From Magnetovibrio sp. (GTDB lineage Bacteria > Pseudomonadota > Alphaproteobacteria > Rhodospirillales > Casp-alpha2), in the NCBI GenBank assembly GCA_002709525.1, contig PARE01000044.1, forward strand, positions 5,381-38,230: 32,850 nucleotides of DNA. Reading direction: 5' to 3'. Position 1 is the first letter of the stretch, and each line of letters starts with the position of its first letter. The translations under genes and the position numbers were made by a program. The notes under the pieces were generated by a model. It searched no databases. It saw only the letters and a program-made list of their open reading frames with translations, and was not told the origin of the DNA. Of this stretch, positions 16,568-25,749 are shown piece after piece.

Positions 16568-18418
16568 GTGTGCGGAATTATCGGCTTTGTGGGGGCAGGT
16601 GATTCCCAAGACCTGACGAAAATGATCAAAGCCGCTTACCATAGGGGCCCCGATGGGGCCGGGAGGTTCGAGGATCCAGAAAACCGTGTCTATCTCGGTC
16701 ATCGACGACTAGCTATCGTCGATGTCGAAGGCGGCATCCAACCCATGTGGAGCGCGGACCACAAAATTTGTGTTATATTTAATGGTGAGATCTATAATCA
16801 ATATGACTTGCGGCGGGAGCTAGAGTGTAAAGGGCATGTCTTTCAAACCAGCCATTCGGACACCGAGGTCTTGGTTCATGGCTACCGCGAATGGGGTACG
16901 GACTTAAGCCTTAGACTGAACGGTATGTTCGCCTTCGCAATTTACGACTTGCACCAGCGAACTTTATTCTTGTCGAGAGATCGGTTCGGTGAAAAGCCGT
17001 TATACTATGCACGTAATAAAAATCTATTTCTATTTGCTAGCGAGATCCATGGGATCTGCGTACATCAACATTTTGAGCCTCAGATTGATATATACGCGAT
17101 ACAGAAATTTTTCGCCCATGGATATCTCCCAGCCCCAACGGCACTCTACCGAGATACCAGAATGCTTCCAGCGGGCCATAGTCTTCTTTTAAACATCTCT
17201 GACGGATCGCTCCGAGAATATCCATACTGGACCTTTCAACTGGAGCCCGATGAGGGTCTCAAGGACGCAGACGAAGACCTATTGTGTGAGGAACTTCGTT
17301 CCCTGATCATTCAGTCGGTGGAACGTCGGTTGATGTCGGATATACCCATCGGTGTGTTTCTGAGCGGTGGGCTCGACTCTTCGATCGTTCTTTCCGCATT
17401 AGCCACGCTCCGTTCGCCAGAGAAAATTGATACCTTTTGCGTTGGCTTCGACGATCCATACTTTGATGAATCGGAATACGCACGCGAGGCCGCCGCATAT
17501 TTCGGCGTCAATCACCATGAACGCCGGATTAAGATGCACGATGCATTGGCGCGATTACCAGATATCTTGGGCACACTTGATGAACCGTTAGGTGACCCAT
17601 CGTACCTCCCAACCTATATTCTCTGCGAATTTGCGCGACAACAGGTAACGGTTGCCCTAACCGGAGATGGTGGTGATGAAATGTTTGCCGGATATGATCC
17701 ATTTTTAGCGCTTGCGTCCGCCAATATCTACCAGAGGCTGGTGCCAGGTCCAGTACACAAAATACTGCGCTGGCTTGCAACTTTACTTCCAAGATCCGAC
17801 CGCAACATGAGCCTAGACTTCAAAATTAATCGAGCATTGATGGGACTTTCTCATGCGCCTGAATTTTGGAACCCAGTCTGGCTATCGCCCCTTAAGCCAG
17901 AGGATGGCGCGCATTTGTTCTCGGTTCCTTATGAACTCGAAAACGTCTACAGCGAATTGCTTGCGCGTTGGCGGCGTGACGACAAACTTGATCTGGTCGA
18001 TCGGACGTTAGAGTTTTATGTGGGGTCCTATTTACACAATGGGATCTTGACAAAAATTGACCGCGCATCGATGAGTGTGTCCCTGGAGACCCGCGCCGTC
18101 TTCTTGGATTATGATTTAGTGGAGTTTTGCAGGACGTTGCCGAATTCTTTCAAAATCCGTAACGGCGAGCGGAAATATTTGTTGCGAAAAGCCTTCGCTG
18201 ACAGATTGCCAAAAAACACGCTGAGTCGACAGAAAAAGGGGTTTGGTGTCCCACTAAACAACTGGATGCGAAACTTTGAGACTGAGGGCGATCTACCTGC
18301 GGTCCCTGGAGTAAACGAAACGTGGCTCTCCAATCGCCAAGAACAACACCGCCTTGGGCAAGCTGACCACAGGTTACTAATCTGGTGTTGGTTGAACCTG
18401 CGTCATATGAAGCGTTAA
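16568..18418 (+). CDS. Glutamine-dependent asparagine synthase-like amidotransferase (AsnB-type)
   Basis: A 616-residue protein with an N-terminal class II glutaminase domain and a C-terminal asparagine-synthase ATP-pyrophosphatase domain. The nucleophilic cysteine must be residue 2, which fixes the start at GTG 16568 (VCGIIGFVGAG after Met removal); GAAGGA lies 8 nt upstream. Further glutaminase motifs are HRGPDGAG and FNGEIYN; the PP-loop LSGGLDSS is at ~265. True AsnB makes asparagine, but in polysaccharide clusters such proteins amidate uronic acids or other carboxylates. Its coupling with the glycosyltransferase (4-nt gap) favours this second role; I cannot tell the acceptor. Confidence 0.9.
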   Translation: MCGIIGFVGAGDSQDLTKMIKAAYHRGPDGAGRFEDPENRVYLGHRRLAIVDVEGGIQPMWSADHKICVIFNGEIYNQYDLRRELECKGHVFQTSHSDTEVLVHGYREWGTDLSLRLNGMFAFAIYDLHQRTLFLSRDRFGEKPLYYARNKNLFLFASEIHGICVHQHFEPQIDIYAIQKFFAHGYLPAPTALYRDTRMLPAGHSLLLNISDGSLREYPYWTFQLEPDEGLKDADEDLLCEELRSLIIQSVERRLMSDIPIGVFLSGGLDSSIVLSALATLRSPEKIDTFCVGFDDPYFDESEYAREAAAYFGVNHHERRIKMHDALARLPDILGTLDEPLGDPSYLPTYILCEFARQQVTVALTGDGGDEMFAGYDPFLALASANIYQRLVPGPVHKILRWLATLLPRSDRNMSLDFKINRALMGLSHAPEFWNPVWLSPLKPEDGAHLFSVPYELENVYSELLARWRRDDKLDLVDRTLEFYVGSYLHNGILTKIDRASMSVSLETRAVFLDYDLVEFCRTLPNSFKIRNGERKYLLRKAFADRLPKNTLSRQKKGFGVPLNNWMRNFETEGDLPAVPGVNETWLSNRQEQHRLGQADHRLLIWCWLNLRHMKR

Positions 18419-18428
18419 AAACACCTCT

Positions 18429-20426
18429 CTAGTGTTCAGGTTTTCGAACCACAAAAAACCGTGCACTTTTGTAAGTAACTACGCGCTCAATCCAAGGCAA
18501 CTGCTCAAGATTTTGCAAATCCTTAGAAAACTTCCGCCAGCCATTGTTGAAATAGCTACCGTAGGTAATACTTGCGCCAAGGCTCAAATAAATATTAGGT
18601 GAACCAAGGCGAAGGATCAGATCTTCCAAGTTTTTAGAGGCAGGAAAATGCTTTGCAACAGTATCACTCCAAAAATCAAAATCTTGGAAAAACTTCCCAC
18701 CAAGGAATAGTCTAAGAGATATACCTGGCTCATAGTGGAAATATACGATGGGTCGATCCCGAATGGTGTCACTGTGATCGCCATAAGTGGCTTTCAATTT
18801 CTTTGCGACGTTCAGGTCATGGTTCCAATCGCGATATGTTTGGAACGCCCAACTAAGGTACTCATTCGTATCTCTAGTTATGAGGGGATGCGTTTTCAGG
18901 CGCTCCACAACTATCGAAACGACAGTAACCATAACCGCAAGCATACCAGCAATCAGCAACCGACGACTTTTTTCCCACATACTCGTTAAAATGGGTGGGG
19001 GGATCAATTTCTCAATCGCATAACAGGCGTACCAAGAGGGCAGAAAAATGCCTAAAGCAAATACCTTGCTGAAATGTGGACCCGTTCGGTACCCGGAAAC
19101 GGTCTGCAATAAAAACGGCAACGCGAACACAGCAAATGGCGCTAAATAGACAACAACACGTCTTGGCCATCGCGCAATCTTACTGCGATGATGCCAAAAT
19201 AATAATGCGAGAAGAATAATATATAGGCTTCGCCAACCAATGCCCGTAGGTGGCCATTCGCTTTGGGAGAGTAGGCCAATGTCGTTTAAGGTGCCAAAAA
19301 GCGCAACACTTGTTGGCATGGCCCGCGTATCCAGTTGCGAGACTCCAGGGTAAAATGGACTTGGGTGCTCAAACAGGTAGTACAGGTCACGCATGGTAAA
19401 CAAAGTCAACATGACTCCAAGTGCCAGCCACCGCGCAGCAGGACGTCCACCAGAACCACCTCGGTCAAGATGCTTCATATCAAGTATTGCGCCAGAGATC
19501 AGGATTAATGCGCCAAAAAACGCCCCATAATGCCGAGAAAACACTAGGAAAATACCAACTGTCGCGGCCATCACTATAGCGTCACGACGACCATTTCCTT
19601 TCGCTAAATAATAGATGATTTGAGCGCCGCCCAGATAGATTATCACTTCGAACCAATTGTAGCCGAGAAACAAGCGGTAGATTCCGTCAGTACGAAGAAC
19701 TATTAACGTTAACAAAGAAAAACAGATCAAAGCCAATTTATGCTTTCGCAGACCAAAAGCCAGAAGCACGAACCCCAAAATTGAAGCCAGCGTACTGACA
19801 CCGTGATAAGCAGGGTAGGGAGCCTCAAGACCAAACCAACGCGCGAGCGCGATGGCACCGTAGAGGTCAAGATAATAATTTAGGCTCGCCATATGCCCGT
19901 TAGAGAAATTGCTCGAAGCAACATCAAAGAACATGTCGCGTGAAAAAGCCTCTTGGATATACAGGACAGGCCAAGCCTGAAGACTGGCAAGATCAGCGCT
20001 CGGGTCCGGTTGTATGATGTTTACCAAGTAGAATGCTGCGACAGGTGGTGAGACAGTTAAGACAAAAAACCAACCAATAGAATCTCGTGTTCCCTCAGAT
20101 ACCATGACAAAACGCCTTAGCACCATTATCACAGCGCCGGAGATCGCGGCCGTTAGGAATCCAAAAGACCATGTTGGCAAACCAAGGCCCATGGATACTA
20201 TGAGCGTGATATTAGTAGTCCCACACAGAGTGAGAAGTCCGATCGCTGCAGCTTCGATAAATGACCTACGTAGTTGCCGACCAATCAGTATTGCAAGCCC
20301 CAGCGTAGCTAGGATGGATAAAAAAATCTGAAATTGAGGCGGCCTCAAAAAAAAGTGTTCAAAAACGCTAAACATCAACTGTATTGCGCTCACCGAGCCT
20401 TGATAGGGCGTGGGGTATTCCCTCAA
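18429..20426 (-). CDS. Large polytopic membrane protein, GT-C-like (C-terminal bulk)
   Basis: A 665-codon frame with about ten to twelve hydrophobic helices and a soluble C-terminal tail of ~150 residues beginning after VTVVSIVVERLKTH. No DxD/ExD loop is certain because the N-terminal part appears to lie in another frame (see 20368-20838). The layout, many helices followed by a periplasmic tail, resembles the GT-C transferases and related proteins of O-antigen clusters that use polyprenyl-phosphate sugars, but I do not recognise a specific family. The apparent start is a TTG at 20426 with no good ribosome-binding site, or ATG 20375, both inside the preceding gene. This supports the idea that this is the continuation of a frameshifted gene of ~802 codons. 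It converges with the amidotransferase gene, 10 nt away. Confidence 0.7.
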   Translation of the reverse strand: MREYPTPYQGSVSAIQLMFSVFEHFFLRPPQFQIFLSILATLGLAILIGRQLRRSFIEAAAIGLLTLCGTTNITLIVSMGLGLPTWSFGFLTAAISGAVIMVLRRFVMVSEGTRDSIGWFFVLTVSPPVAAFYLVNIIQPDPSADLASLQAWPVLYIQEAFSRDMFFDVASSNFSNGHMASLNYYLDLYGAIALARWFGLEAPYPAYHGVSTLASILGFVLLAFGLRKHKLALICFSLLTLIVLRTDGIYRLFLGYNWFEVIIYLGGAQIIYYLAKGNGRRDAIVMAATVGIFLVFSRHYGAFFGALILISGAILDMKHLDRGGSGGRPAARWLALGVMLTLFTMRDLYYLFEHPSPFYPGVSQLDTRAMPTSVALFGTLNDIGLLSQSEWPPTGIGWRSLYIILLALLFWHHRSKIARWPRRVVVYLAPFAVFALPFLLQTVSGYRTGPHFSKVFALGIFLPSWYACYAIEKLIPPPILTSMWEKSRRLLIAGMLAVMVTVVSIVVERLKTHPLITRDTNEYLSWAFQTYRDWNHDLNVAKKLKATYGDHSDTIRDRPIVYFHYEPGISLRLFLGGKFFQDFDFWSDTVAKHFPASKNLEDLILRLGSPNIYLSLGASITYGSYFNNGWRKFSKDLQNLEQLPWIERVVTYKSARFFVVRKPEH

Positions 20427-20838
20427 TCAGCACTGGTGTTAAATATCTCGAAGCGAGTGAGGCGTGCCGATAGGAGAACAAAGATTGAGTAATGTTTCTC
20501 TGGCTCCGGTGCCCGGACGATAACCAAGGGCGCAAAGTGTCCTCGCCATGGGCAATGAGGTTAGCACGGAATTTCTCAGAGTTGTTCAACGAGATATGCT
20601 TCGCCAGCTCGTTAGAGCCCATGATTTCAAACTTCCAGGACGGAGCGTCGACAGGTCCCAATTCTACTCGAACAATAAACCACGTAACCTGCGAAAAATT
20701 AAAATAAACGACTCTGAAAATAACGATGAGTTTACGTTCCCGCAGCAAAACGAGACGCGCTAAGTTGGGACAGGCCGTTGTTATCAAATTAAAAAGCGCC
20801 CGGCCAAAAGAATTAGAAAGTGAGTAACCACGCCTCAT
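20368..20838 (-). CDS. N-terminal part of the membrane protein, separated by a frameshift
   Basis: ATG 20838 overlaps the methyltransferase stop as ATGA, a classic coupling signal, so translation should enter this frame. It encodes a basic N-terminus (MRRGYSLSNSFGRAL), one probable membrane helix (KLIVIFRVVYFNFSQVTWFI) and an extracytoplasmic-looking region ending LASRYLTPVLIEG. Removing one base from the pair at 20418-20419 would continue this as EGYPTPYQGSVSAIQLMF directly into the large membrane protein. In its own frame it ends in IPHALSRLGERNTVDV. Either it is the broken 5' part of an ~802-residue protein or an independent ~156-residue protein that overlaps its neighbour by 59 nt; I favour the first. 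Confidence 0.6.
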   Translation of the reverse strand: MRRGYSLSNSFGRALFNLITTACPNLARLVLLRERKLIVIFRVVYFNFSQVTWFIVRVELGPVDAPSWKFEIMGSNELAKHISLNNSEKFRANLIAHGEDTLRPWLSSGHRSQRNITQSLFSYRHASLASRYLTPVLIEGIPHALSRLGERNTVDV

Positions 20839-21659
20839 TTTGGGCAAGTACCGATCGCAGCCCAGGACATCTCATTAACCCATTCCAGTTCTATATTTTG
20901 CAAACCAGCTCGATTCATCAGCGCCTCGACTTCATCGCGTCGCCAATAATTGGCGATCTGAGGAAGCATTTGATCAACAATAATGTGGTGCAAATGCCTA
21001 AAGCTGAATTCACGAATCAGGCGGAAATATGAAATGCGACCGAATCCAAGGCGAAGCAAACCCCAGAGCAAAGCCGCCGGCATATACGCCATCCACCATA
21101 CCGTCTTCATTGGTAATTTACTGAAAATATATGTCCTAATCGGGTTCATAAAGTTAACGTACAATTCCATGTTTTCGTAGCCATAAACCCATATCAACAC
21201 CACACCGCCAGGCTTCGTCGCACGAACCATCCGAGCGAGAGCTTTCCCCGGCTCCTCCAGATGGTGGATAACTCCGATACCAAACGCAATATCGACCTTC
21301 TCTGAATATTCCAGATCATAGATGCTTTGTTTTCTCACCTCCATCTCAGGAAAGGCCTCGAGATTAAGTCTCGCCCGCTCCAAGGACCGTTCATCGAGGT
21401 CAATGGCCAATCCGCCGGACGCCCCATATCTCATTGCCCAATAACTGTTGCGTCCCGCGCCGCAGCCAACATCCAAAATTGTACGATTCTTCCAACCAGT
21501 TTTAGGGTCGATCAGGCTTGTCCATAGTCGAAATTGGCTTTCCTGATCATCCGTAAGGTCATAAAAGTGATTCCACGAATATCCGAAGCGATCCGTTGAG
21601 CCGCGGTCTTGTTGGGCGGACTGTGCACTTCTATCAATCATCTCGCCGACAGGCCGCAT
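20835..21659 (-). CDS. Class I SAM-dependent methyltransferase
   Basis: A 274-residue methyltransferase. The SAM-binding motif I is ILDVGCGAGRNSYWA, followed by motif II LAIDLDE and post-motif AFGIGVIHHLEEPGKALA with RATKPGGVVLIWVYG. The C-terminal half carries a hydrophobic stretch (WWMAYMPAALLWGLLRLGFG) that may associate it with the membrane. ATG 21659 overlaps the upstream acetyltransferase stop as TGATG. It probably methylates a sugar or lipid intermediate of the cluster; the acceptor is unknown. Confidence 0.85.
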   Translation of the reverse strand: MRPVGEMIDRSAQSAQQDRGSTDRFGYSWNHFYDLTDDQESQFRLWTSLIDPKTGWKNRTILDVGCGAGRNSYWAMRYGASGGLAIDLDERSLERARLNLEAFPEMEVRKQSIYDLEYSEKVDIAFGIGVIHHLEEPGKALARMVRATKPGGVVLIWVYGYENMELYVNFMNPIRTYIFSKLPMKTVWWMAYMPAALLWGLLRLGFGRISYFRLIREFSFRHLHHIIVDQMLPQIANYWRRDEVEALMNRAGLQNIELEWVNEMSWAAIGTCPK

Positions 21660-22255
21660 CAACCCAATTCCGTCGAGTCTAGAATTTGCTTCTCCAAAAT
21701 CGCCATTGGTCGACCTCCGTGAACGATTGTTCCTGTACGGACAAAAGTCGCGCGATTGTAAAATCTGTGAGTGGCATCATTGGGGTCATCATATGTTCGA
21801 ACATAGTAACCAAAGTAACCGATTGACCTGACGCGGGCTGTACAGTCATTAAGAAGCCTCATGCCAACCCCCTTCTTTCGATGACTTTCGGCCACGTAGA
21901 TCAATAATAACTCCGGTAGGGTGTTGTCTTGCCTCGTGCCTTTCGACTTAACCTTCTCGACGATGGCTCGAAGAAGAGGAGGTGACACCAATGCCAAAGG
22001 AGCGCGCAGCACAAGGTCGGTCGTAAACAGCAACCGCCAAAACAGAGTGTTAGGCGCTTCTGTTAGCAAATATCCACCGATCACGTGATCACCTTGCAAT
22101 TCCAACCCCAAGTGCTCGGTCCGTGTACCAGCTACATACCGATAAAATTGGCGCACGAACCTAGCGCCCAATAAAGAAATCAGCGAGTCTGGCAAGATAG
22201 ACAAATGGAGTTCAGCCAGTTGGTCTAGAACGCCATCGTCAAAGGCTGAGGACAT
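21659..22255 (-). CDS. GNAT-family N-acyltransferase
   Basis: A 198-residue protein whose central block LLLIYVAESHRKKGVGMRLLNDC contains the acetyl-CoA pyrophosphate loop (HRKKGVG, fitting Q/RxxGxG/A) of GNAT enzymes. The C-terminal strand is YYVRTYDDPNDATHRFYNRATF, which matches the FYxxxGF-like end of the fold. The start is placed at ATG 22255, 1 nt after the oxidoreductase stop, with AGGA 9 nt upstream; ATG 22264 is the alternative. Together with the DegT aminotransferase it could acylate a newly made amino sugar. Confidence 0.82.
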   Translation of the reverse strand: MSSAFDDGVLDQLAELHLSILPDSLISLLGARFVRQFYRYVAGTRTEHLGLELQGDHVIGGYLLTEAPNTLFWRLLFTTDLVLRAPLALVSPPLLRAIVEKVKSKGTRQDNTLPELLLIYVAESHRKKGVGMRLLNDCTARVRSIGYFGYYVRTYDDPNDATHRFYNRATFVRTGTIVHGGRPMAILEKQILDSTELG

Positions 22256-22256
22256 T

Positions 22257-23843
22257 TTATCCATTCCTACCAATTGGCGCTTTATCGGCGATCCGCATGG
22301 CATTTGCCATTATCGTTAATGCCAGTGTATTTCCTGGGATAGACGGTAAAACGGATCCGTCCACCAAAAACACACGCGTCCAATTAAATGGCCGGCCCAG
22401 AATGTCGGTTCCAAACTCCGAGGAGCGCTCCGTCTCATGAGGAAAAGTGCCGCCACAATGATACCCCGTCCCGGGTTGTGAGAGCCGCATTGCCGGCGTG
22501 ACGAACCATGAATTGAATTTTAACCCATGCCGAAAGAGTGCCTTGCCGGCTAATTTTGCTGTCTTCTTCGATCGATCTGGCCCGACGGACCGGACCTTCA
22601 ACAAAGGAGTAGAGGAACACCCATTTTTGTGTTCAAGACTAATCGCTATATCGGTGCTGTGGTCCGAGTGCATACCACACCACGCAATCATCAAGCGGCT
22701 TAGAAATGGTTCGGCAAGCTTACGTTTCCAATATCGCTCTTGCCCCGGTCGCATCCCAAGTGCCTCCAACATCATCGCGCTCGCCGAGGATACCTGTACA
22801 TGGAACCAATTATCGGCAAACCCAGGAATCTTATACTCCATGAAAATTTGCGGTAACGCGATTGACGGTTCCTCCCACGGTGCCGAAGTGGCGTGGCGGC
22901 GCAATATCGGGATCAGGAACTTTCCGCTTTGAAGGGCTCGCAGAGAACGATCATACACCCGCTTCGACCGAAGAAGTATACGTGATGAACCCAATACACC
23001 GGCGGCGATAAAAATAGCGTCGAAGTGGTCACTCTGGCTTGTCCCGGAATTGAGATCCGTGTACCGAAGGGTGGCTTTCGAGCCGTTTTCATCAACCTCA
23101 TCGACCAAAATGCCACGGCGATAAGAAATTTTACCCGTCTCAATATAGCTTTGTAAAACCTGGTCTGTCCGAAAGATGGCCCCTCGAGGACAGCCTGAAA
23201 GGCATAATCCACATGGGTCGCAACGCGAAGAGCTAACGGCGAGACGTGACTCGCCGTAGACAAAATGGGTTTTATCAAGGCTCCGCTCGCTCGCTCGGAG
23301 GTCATCAAGAAGGTACTTGGCTTGACGGTTCTTAGGAAGATTTCCCAAATGATCAGTATGAAACGGATAGACCTCATTGATCGTACCTTCGCCGCCGACA
23401 AGTGGCATTCTCGTGAGAATTTTGCGGTAATATGGCGTAAGTTCGTCTGCACCAAACGGCCATCCTGTCATGTCACATTCGGCAACGGGAAGTGACGCGG
23501 CACCCCATAATGTACTATATCCACCTTGTGCAACACTTGGCGCAAAATGGTCATTTTTTATATCGAGAGGCAAATAAGGTTTATCATGGCCATAAGCAAA
23601 TTCATGTCCAAACAGGAATTTGCGCGGTATAGCACGTCGAAGTGTTGAGTTAGCCGTCATGGCAGCGCGGTCCGATTTCGTCCAATTAGCTACCGGCAAA
23701 GACGCAAGCCGTCGAGCACGATCTTGAACCTCCCGCGGCAACACTTCCCCAATGTCAAAAATTGTGACGCGTATACCGCGAGCTAACAGAGCTTCCGAGC
23801 TAGCAAGCCCGGATGGTCCGCTTCCTATTACAGCGACATTCAA
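22257..23843 (-). CDS. GMC-family oxidoreductase with ferredoxin-like cysteine motif
   Basis: A 528-residue FAD enzyme. It starts with the dinucleotide fold VAVIGSGPSGLASSEALL and ends with the GMC C-terminal blocks GTGYHCGGTFP (putative active-site His) and VFLVDGSVLPSIPGNTLALTIMANA. In between, residues 208-219 read CDPCGLCLSGCP, a Cx2Cx2Cx3CP pattern as in [4Fe-4S] ferredoxins, so an iron-sulfur cluster probably passes electrons to or from the flavin. The start is TTG 23843, 1 nt after the DegT stop, with GGGAGA 7 nt upstream; longer in-frame starts would lie inside DegT. It likely oxidises or reduces a sugar or lipid hydroxyl in the pathway. Confidence 0.85.
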   Translation of the reverse strand: MNVAVIGSGPSGLASSEALLARGIRVTIFDIGEVLPREVQDRARRLASLPVANWTKSDRAAMTANSTLRRAIPRKFLFGHEFAYGHDKPYLPLDIKNDHFAPSVAQGGYSTLWGAASLPVAECDMTGWPFGADELTPYYRKILTRMPLVGGEGTINEVYPFHTDHLGNLPKNRQAKYLLDDLRASERSLDKTHFVYGESRLAVSSSRCDPCGLCLSGCPRGAIFRTDQVLQSYIETGKISYRRGILVDEVDENGSKATLRYTDLNSGTSQSDHFDAIFIAAGVLGSSRILLRSKRVYDRSLRALQSGKFLIPILRRHATSAPWEEPSIALPQIFMEYKIPGFADNWFHVQVSSASAMMLEALGMRPGQERYWKRKLAEPFLSRLMIAWCGMHSDHSTDIAISLEHKNGCSSTPLLKVRSVGPDRSKKTAKLAGKALFRHGLKFNSWFVTPAMRLSQPGTGYHCGGTFPHETERSSEFGTDILGRPFNWTRVFLVDGSVLPSIPGNTLALTIMANAMRIADKAPIGRNG

Positions 23844-23844
23844 A

Positions 23845-25095
23845 CTATGCTCTCCCAAAATACCTGCGAATTGCCATGATATTTCGCCGGACAGCAGCAT
23901 GGGGATAACCGGGGTATGTTGGCAAATACACAACCGCATCGGCGGCGAAGGCCGCTGCCGGGCAAGTCTGATTGAACTCCTGGAAACAGCTCATATCGGC
24001 GCAATTTCGATGATAACTCGGACCAATATCGCAGCCATCTTTCATAACCATAGCAACCAAATTGGTCCGGTTTGAAAACTGAATCGGATAGTACCAGTAA
24101 CAATGCGAACCATCATCTCGAAAGGGAGGAATTGAAATCTCTTCAATATCCCGCAAGCCAGCATCATACATACGAGCGCAATTGATGCGCTCGATTATTC
24201 GGTCCTCGATTTCGGTAAGCTGCGGTAGTATTAATTTCGCTTGCAGGTTGGATGTCCTTTTCAAATAGCTTGACGGCATCTGTTGACGTCGGACTGGTGC
24301 GATGTCGTTCTTGACGCGGTTATTAATCGCATCAACATTTTTTAAAAACCCAAAACGAAGTACGCGATACGTTAACAACCCATAGATCAAAGGGTGGGTC
24401 GCAAGGTCTGTGATCAAGCCAGATACAACTGACTGCAGAAAATTTCGTTTCGGCATGATTGGATAGCCCGCCAATTCAATCCTGACCTTTTCTGCCAAAG
24501 CCGCGTTGTTCGTGACAATCGCTCCACCGAGAAACGAACTCAGGGACTTGTACAGATTGAAGCTGAAAACCGCGGCGTCGCCAAAACTCCCGGCGGGTCG
24601 GCCATCAATTTGAGCTCCGAAGGCTTGCGCAGCGTCTTCAATCATCGGAATCCCGCGTTCACGACAGATCTGACCAAGACGCTCCACCTCACAGATTAAC
24701 CCATAGAAGTGTGTCACCAAGACGCCACCTGTATCGTCATCAATCATGACATCGACCGCCTCGGGGGAAATATTGCAGGTCGCTGTATCAATATCGGCAA
24801 ATACCGGTTCAAGACCGGCACAAATTGCCATATTGACGACTTCAGAAACCGTATAAGGCGACATGATGATCTTCCGTCCCTTAGGGATGAGGTGCTTGAA
24901 AATTAGGTAGAGACCGGTCCTCGCCAATGGAACCGCAACCGCTTCAGTAGTTTTCACCCGTTCGGCGAGCTCAGATTCAAGGGCAGCAACATCCGGGCCC
25001 TCAGCGTAACCCGACGACGCCAATCCGGTCATGACTTTGAAGTACTCTCGCATTGAAGTCGAAAGTCTGAGACGAGCTGGGGGTAAACTGAACAT
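23845..25095 (-). CDS. DegT/DnrJ/EryC1/StrS-family PLP aminotransferase
   Basis: A 416-residue fold-type I aminotransferase. The cofactor lysine is in SFNLYKSLSSFLGGAIVT, and the PLP-ring region is MIEDAAQAFGA; TRTG-like contact residues are seen in LARTGLYLIF. Family members transfer an amino group from glutamate to a 3- or 4-keto nucleotide sugar. The sequence around the lysine is the variant with Tyr-Lys-Ser rather than the common HGTK/SxxK. It is the first gene of the minus-strand operon, with a 222-base divergent region before the GtrA-like gene. Its keto substrate might be made by the following GMC oxidoreductase or by enzymes outside the window. Confidence 0.88.
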   Translation of the reverse strand: MFSLPPARLRLSTSMREYFKVMTGLASSGYAEGPDVAALESELAERVKTTEAVAVPLARTGLYLIFKHLIPKGRKIIMSPYTVSEVVNMAICAGLEPVFADIDTATCNISPEAVDVMIDDDTGGVLVTHFYGLICEVERLGQICRERGIPMIEDAAQAFGAQIDGRPAGSFGDAAVFSFNLYKSLSSFLGGAIVTNNAALAEKVRIELAGYPIMPKRNFLQSVVSGLITDLATHPLIYGLLTYRVLRFGFLKNVDAINNRVKNDIAPVRRQQMPSSYLKRTSNLQAKLILPQLTEIEDRIIERINCARMYDAGLRDIEEISIPPFRDDGSHCYWYYPIQFSNRTNLVAMVMKDGCDIGPSYHRNCADMSCFQEFNQTCPAAAFAADAVVYLPTYPGYPHAAVRRNIMAIRRYFGRA

Positions 25096-25317
25096 CTCGA
25101 GGGTTAAAAACCGTACAAGGCAGAACAGCGCGAAGAAACAAATTCACTCATTTCGCCACCATAGCACACAAGGCAAAAAATACGTCCATATGCGAATAGT
25201 GCACCAACGAGAAACAACGTCTATTAATACAATACTCACATTTTGCATAACAACTATGCGTGATATCAATCGAATATACTCCTGTAAAATCAAGCATGGA
25301 TTTATTAAGTCTTTGTC
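25096..25317. promoter_or_regulatory. Divergent intergenic region, DegT operon / GtrA-like gene
   Basis: 222 bases separate the two divergent starts, so promoters for both must lie here. The stretch is AT-richer than its flanks. I see no operator-like palindrome and cannot assign -35/-10 boxes with confidence. Confidence 0.4.
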
Positions 25318-25719
25318 ATGTTCTGCAACAGTTCGCTCGCGTCCCGCAAACAGCTATCCAGTTTTGGCTTGGTTGGTGTTCTCGGCTTGGGCGCCAATCT
25401 CGTGGTGACGGCGTTTGTTAGTGAGGCCATAAATGTGGCTGTGGAATTGGCCTATCTGATGGGTTACGTCAGTGCCTTAGTGATTGGATTTGTGCTCTGC
25501 CGTTATTTTGTTTTCAAAACCACAAACTACACTCCAGGCGCGCAACTCACCGCCTTCGTGATCTCGTCAACTATTTTCCGAGGATTAGAGTACGGAGCTA
25601 GCCTATTTCTACATGTGGTGCTCGGTGTGAACTATCTGCTGGCGATCGTCATCGTCGCGGTCGGGGGATTTTTCCTGAAATTCGCTTTCTACCGTAGTCA
25701 CATTTTTGCCAAAACCTGA
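25318..25719 (+). CDS. GtrA-like four-helix membrane protein
   Basis: A 133-residue protein with four hydrophobic helices: LVGVLGLGANLVVTAFV, AYLMGYVSALVIGFVLCRYFVF, LTAFVISSTIFRGLEYG and YLLAIVIVAVGGFFLKFAFYRSHIF. The short loop RYFVFK and the C-terminal F-x-R-S-H-I-F are typical of GtrA. GtrA proteins are proposed to flip polyprenyl-phosphate-linked sugars across the inner membrane and usually pair with a GtrB-type glycosyltransferase; two such genes are in this cluster. No good ribosome-binding site precedes ATG 25318. It converges with the next membrane protein gene. Confidence 0.85.
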   Translation: MFCNSSLASRKQLSSFGLVGVLGLGANLVVTAFVSEAINVAVELAYLMGYVSALVIGFVLCRYFVFKTTNYTPGAQLTAFVISSTIFRGLEYGASLFLHVVLGVNYLLAIVIVAVGGFFLKFAFYRSHIFAKT

Positions 25720-25749
25720 ATGTTATAATCCGTGGCGCTTCTGGATTCA

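Noticed and set aside
18420-18436. AACAC/GTGTT hairpin between convergent genes as a bidirectional terminator
   Set aside because: Only a 5-bp stem, overlapping a stop codon and without a proper T-tract.
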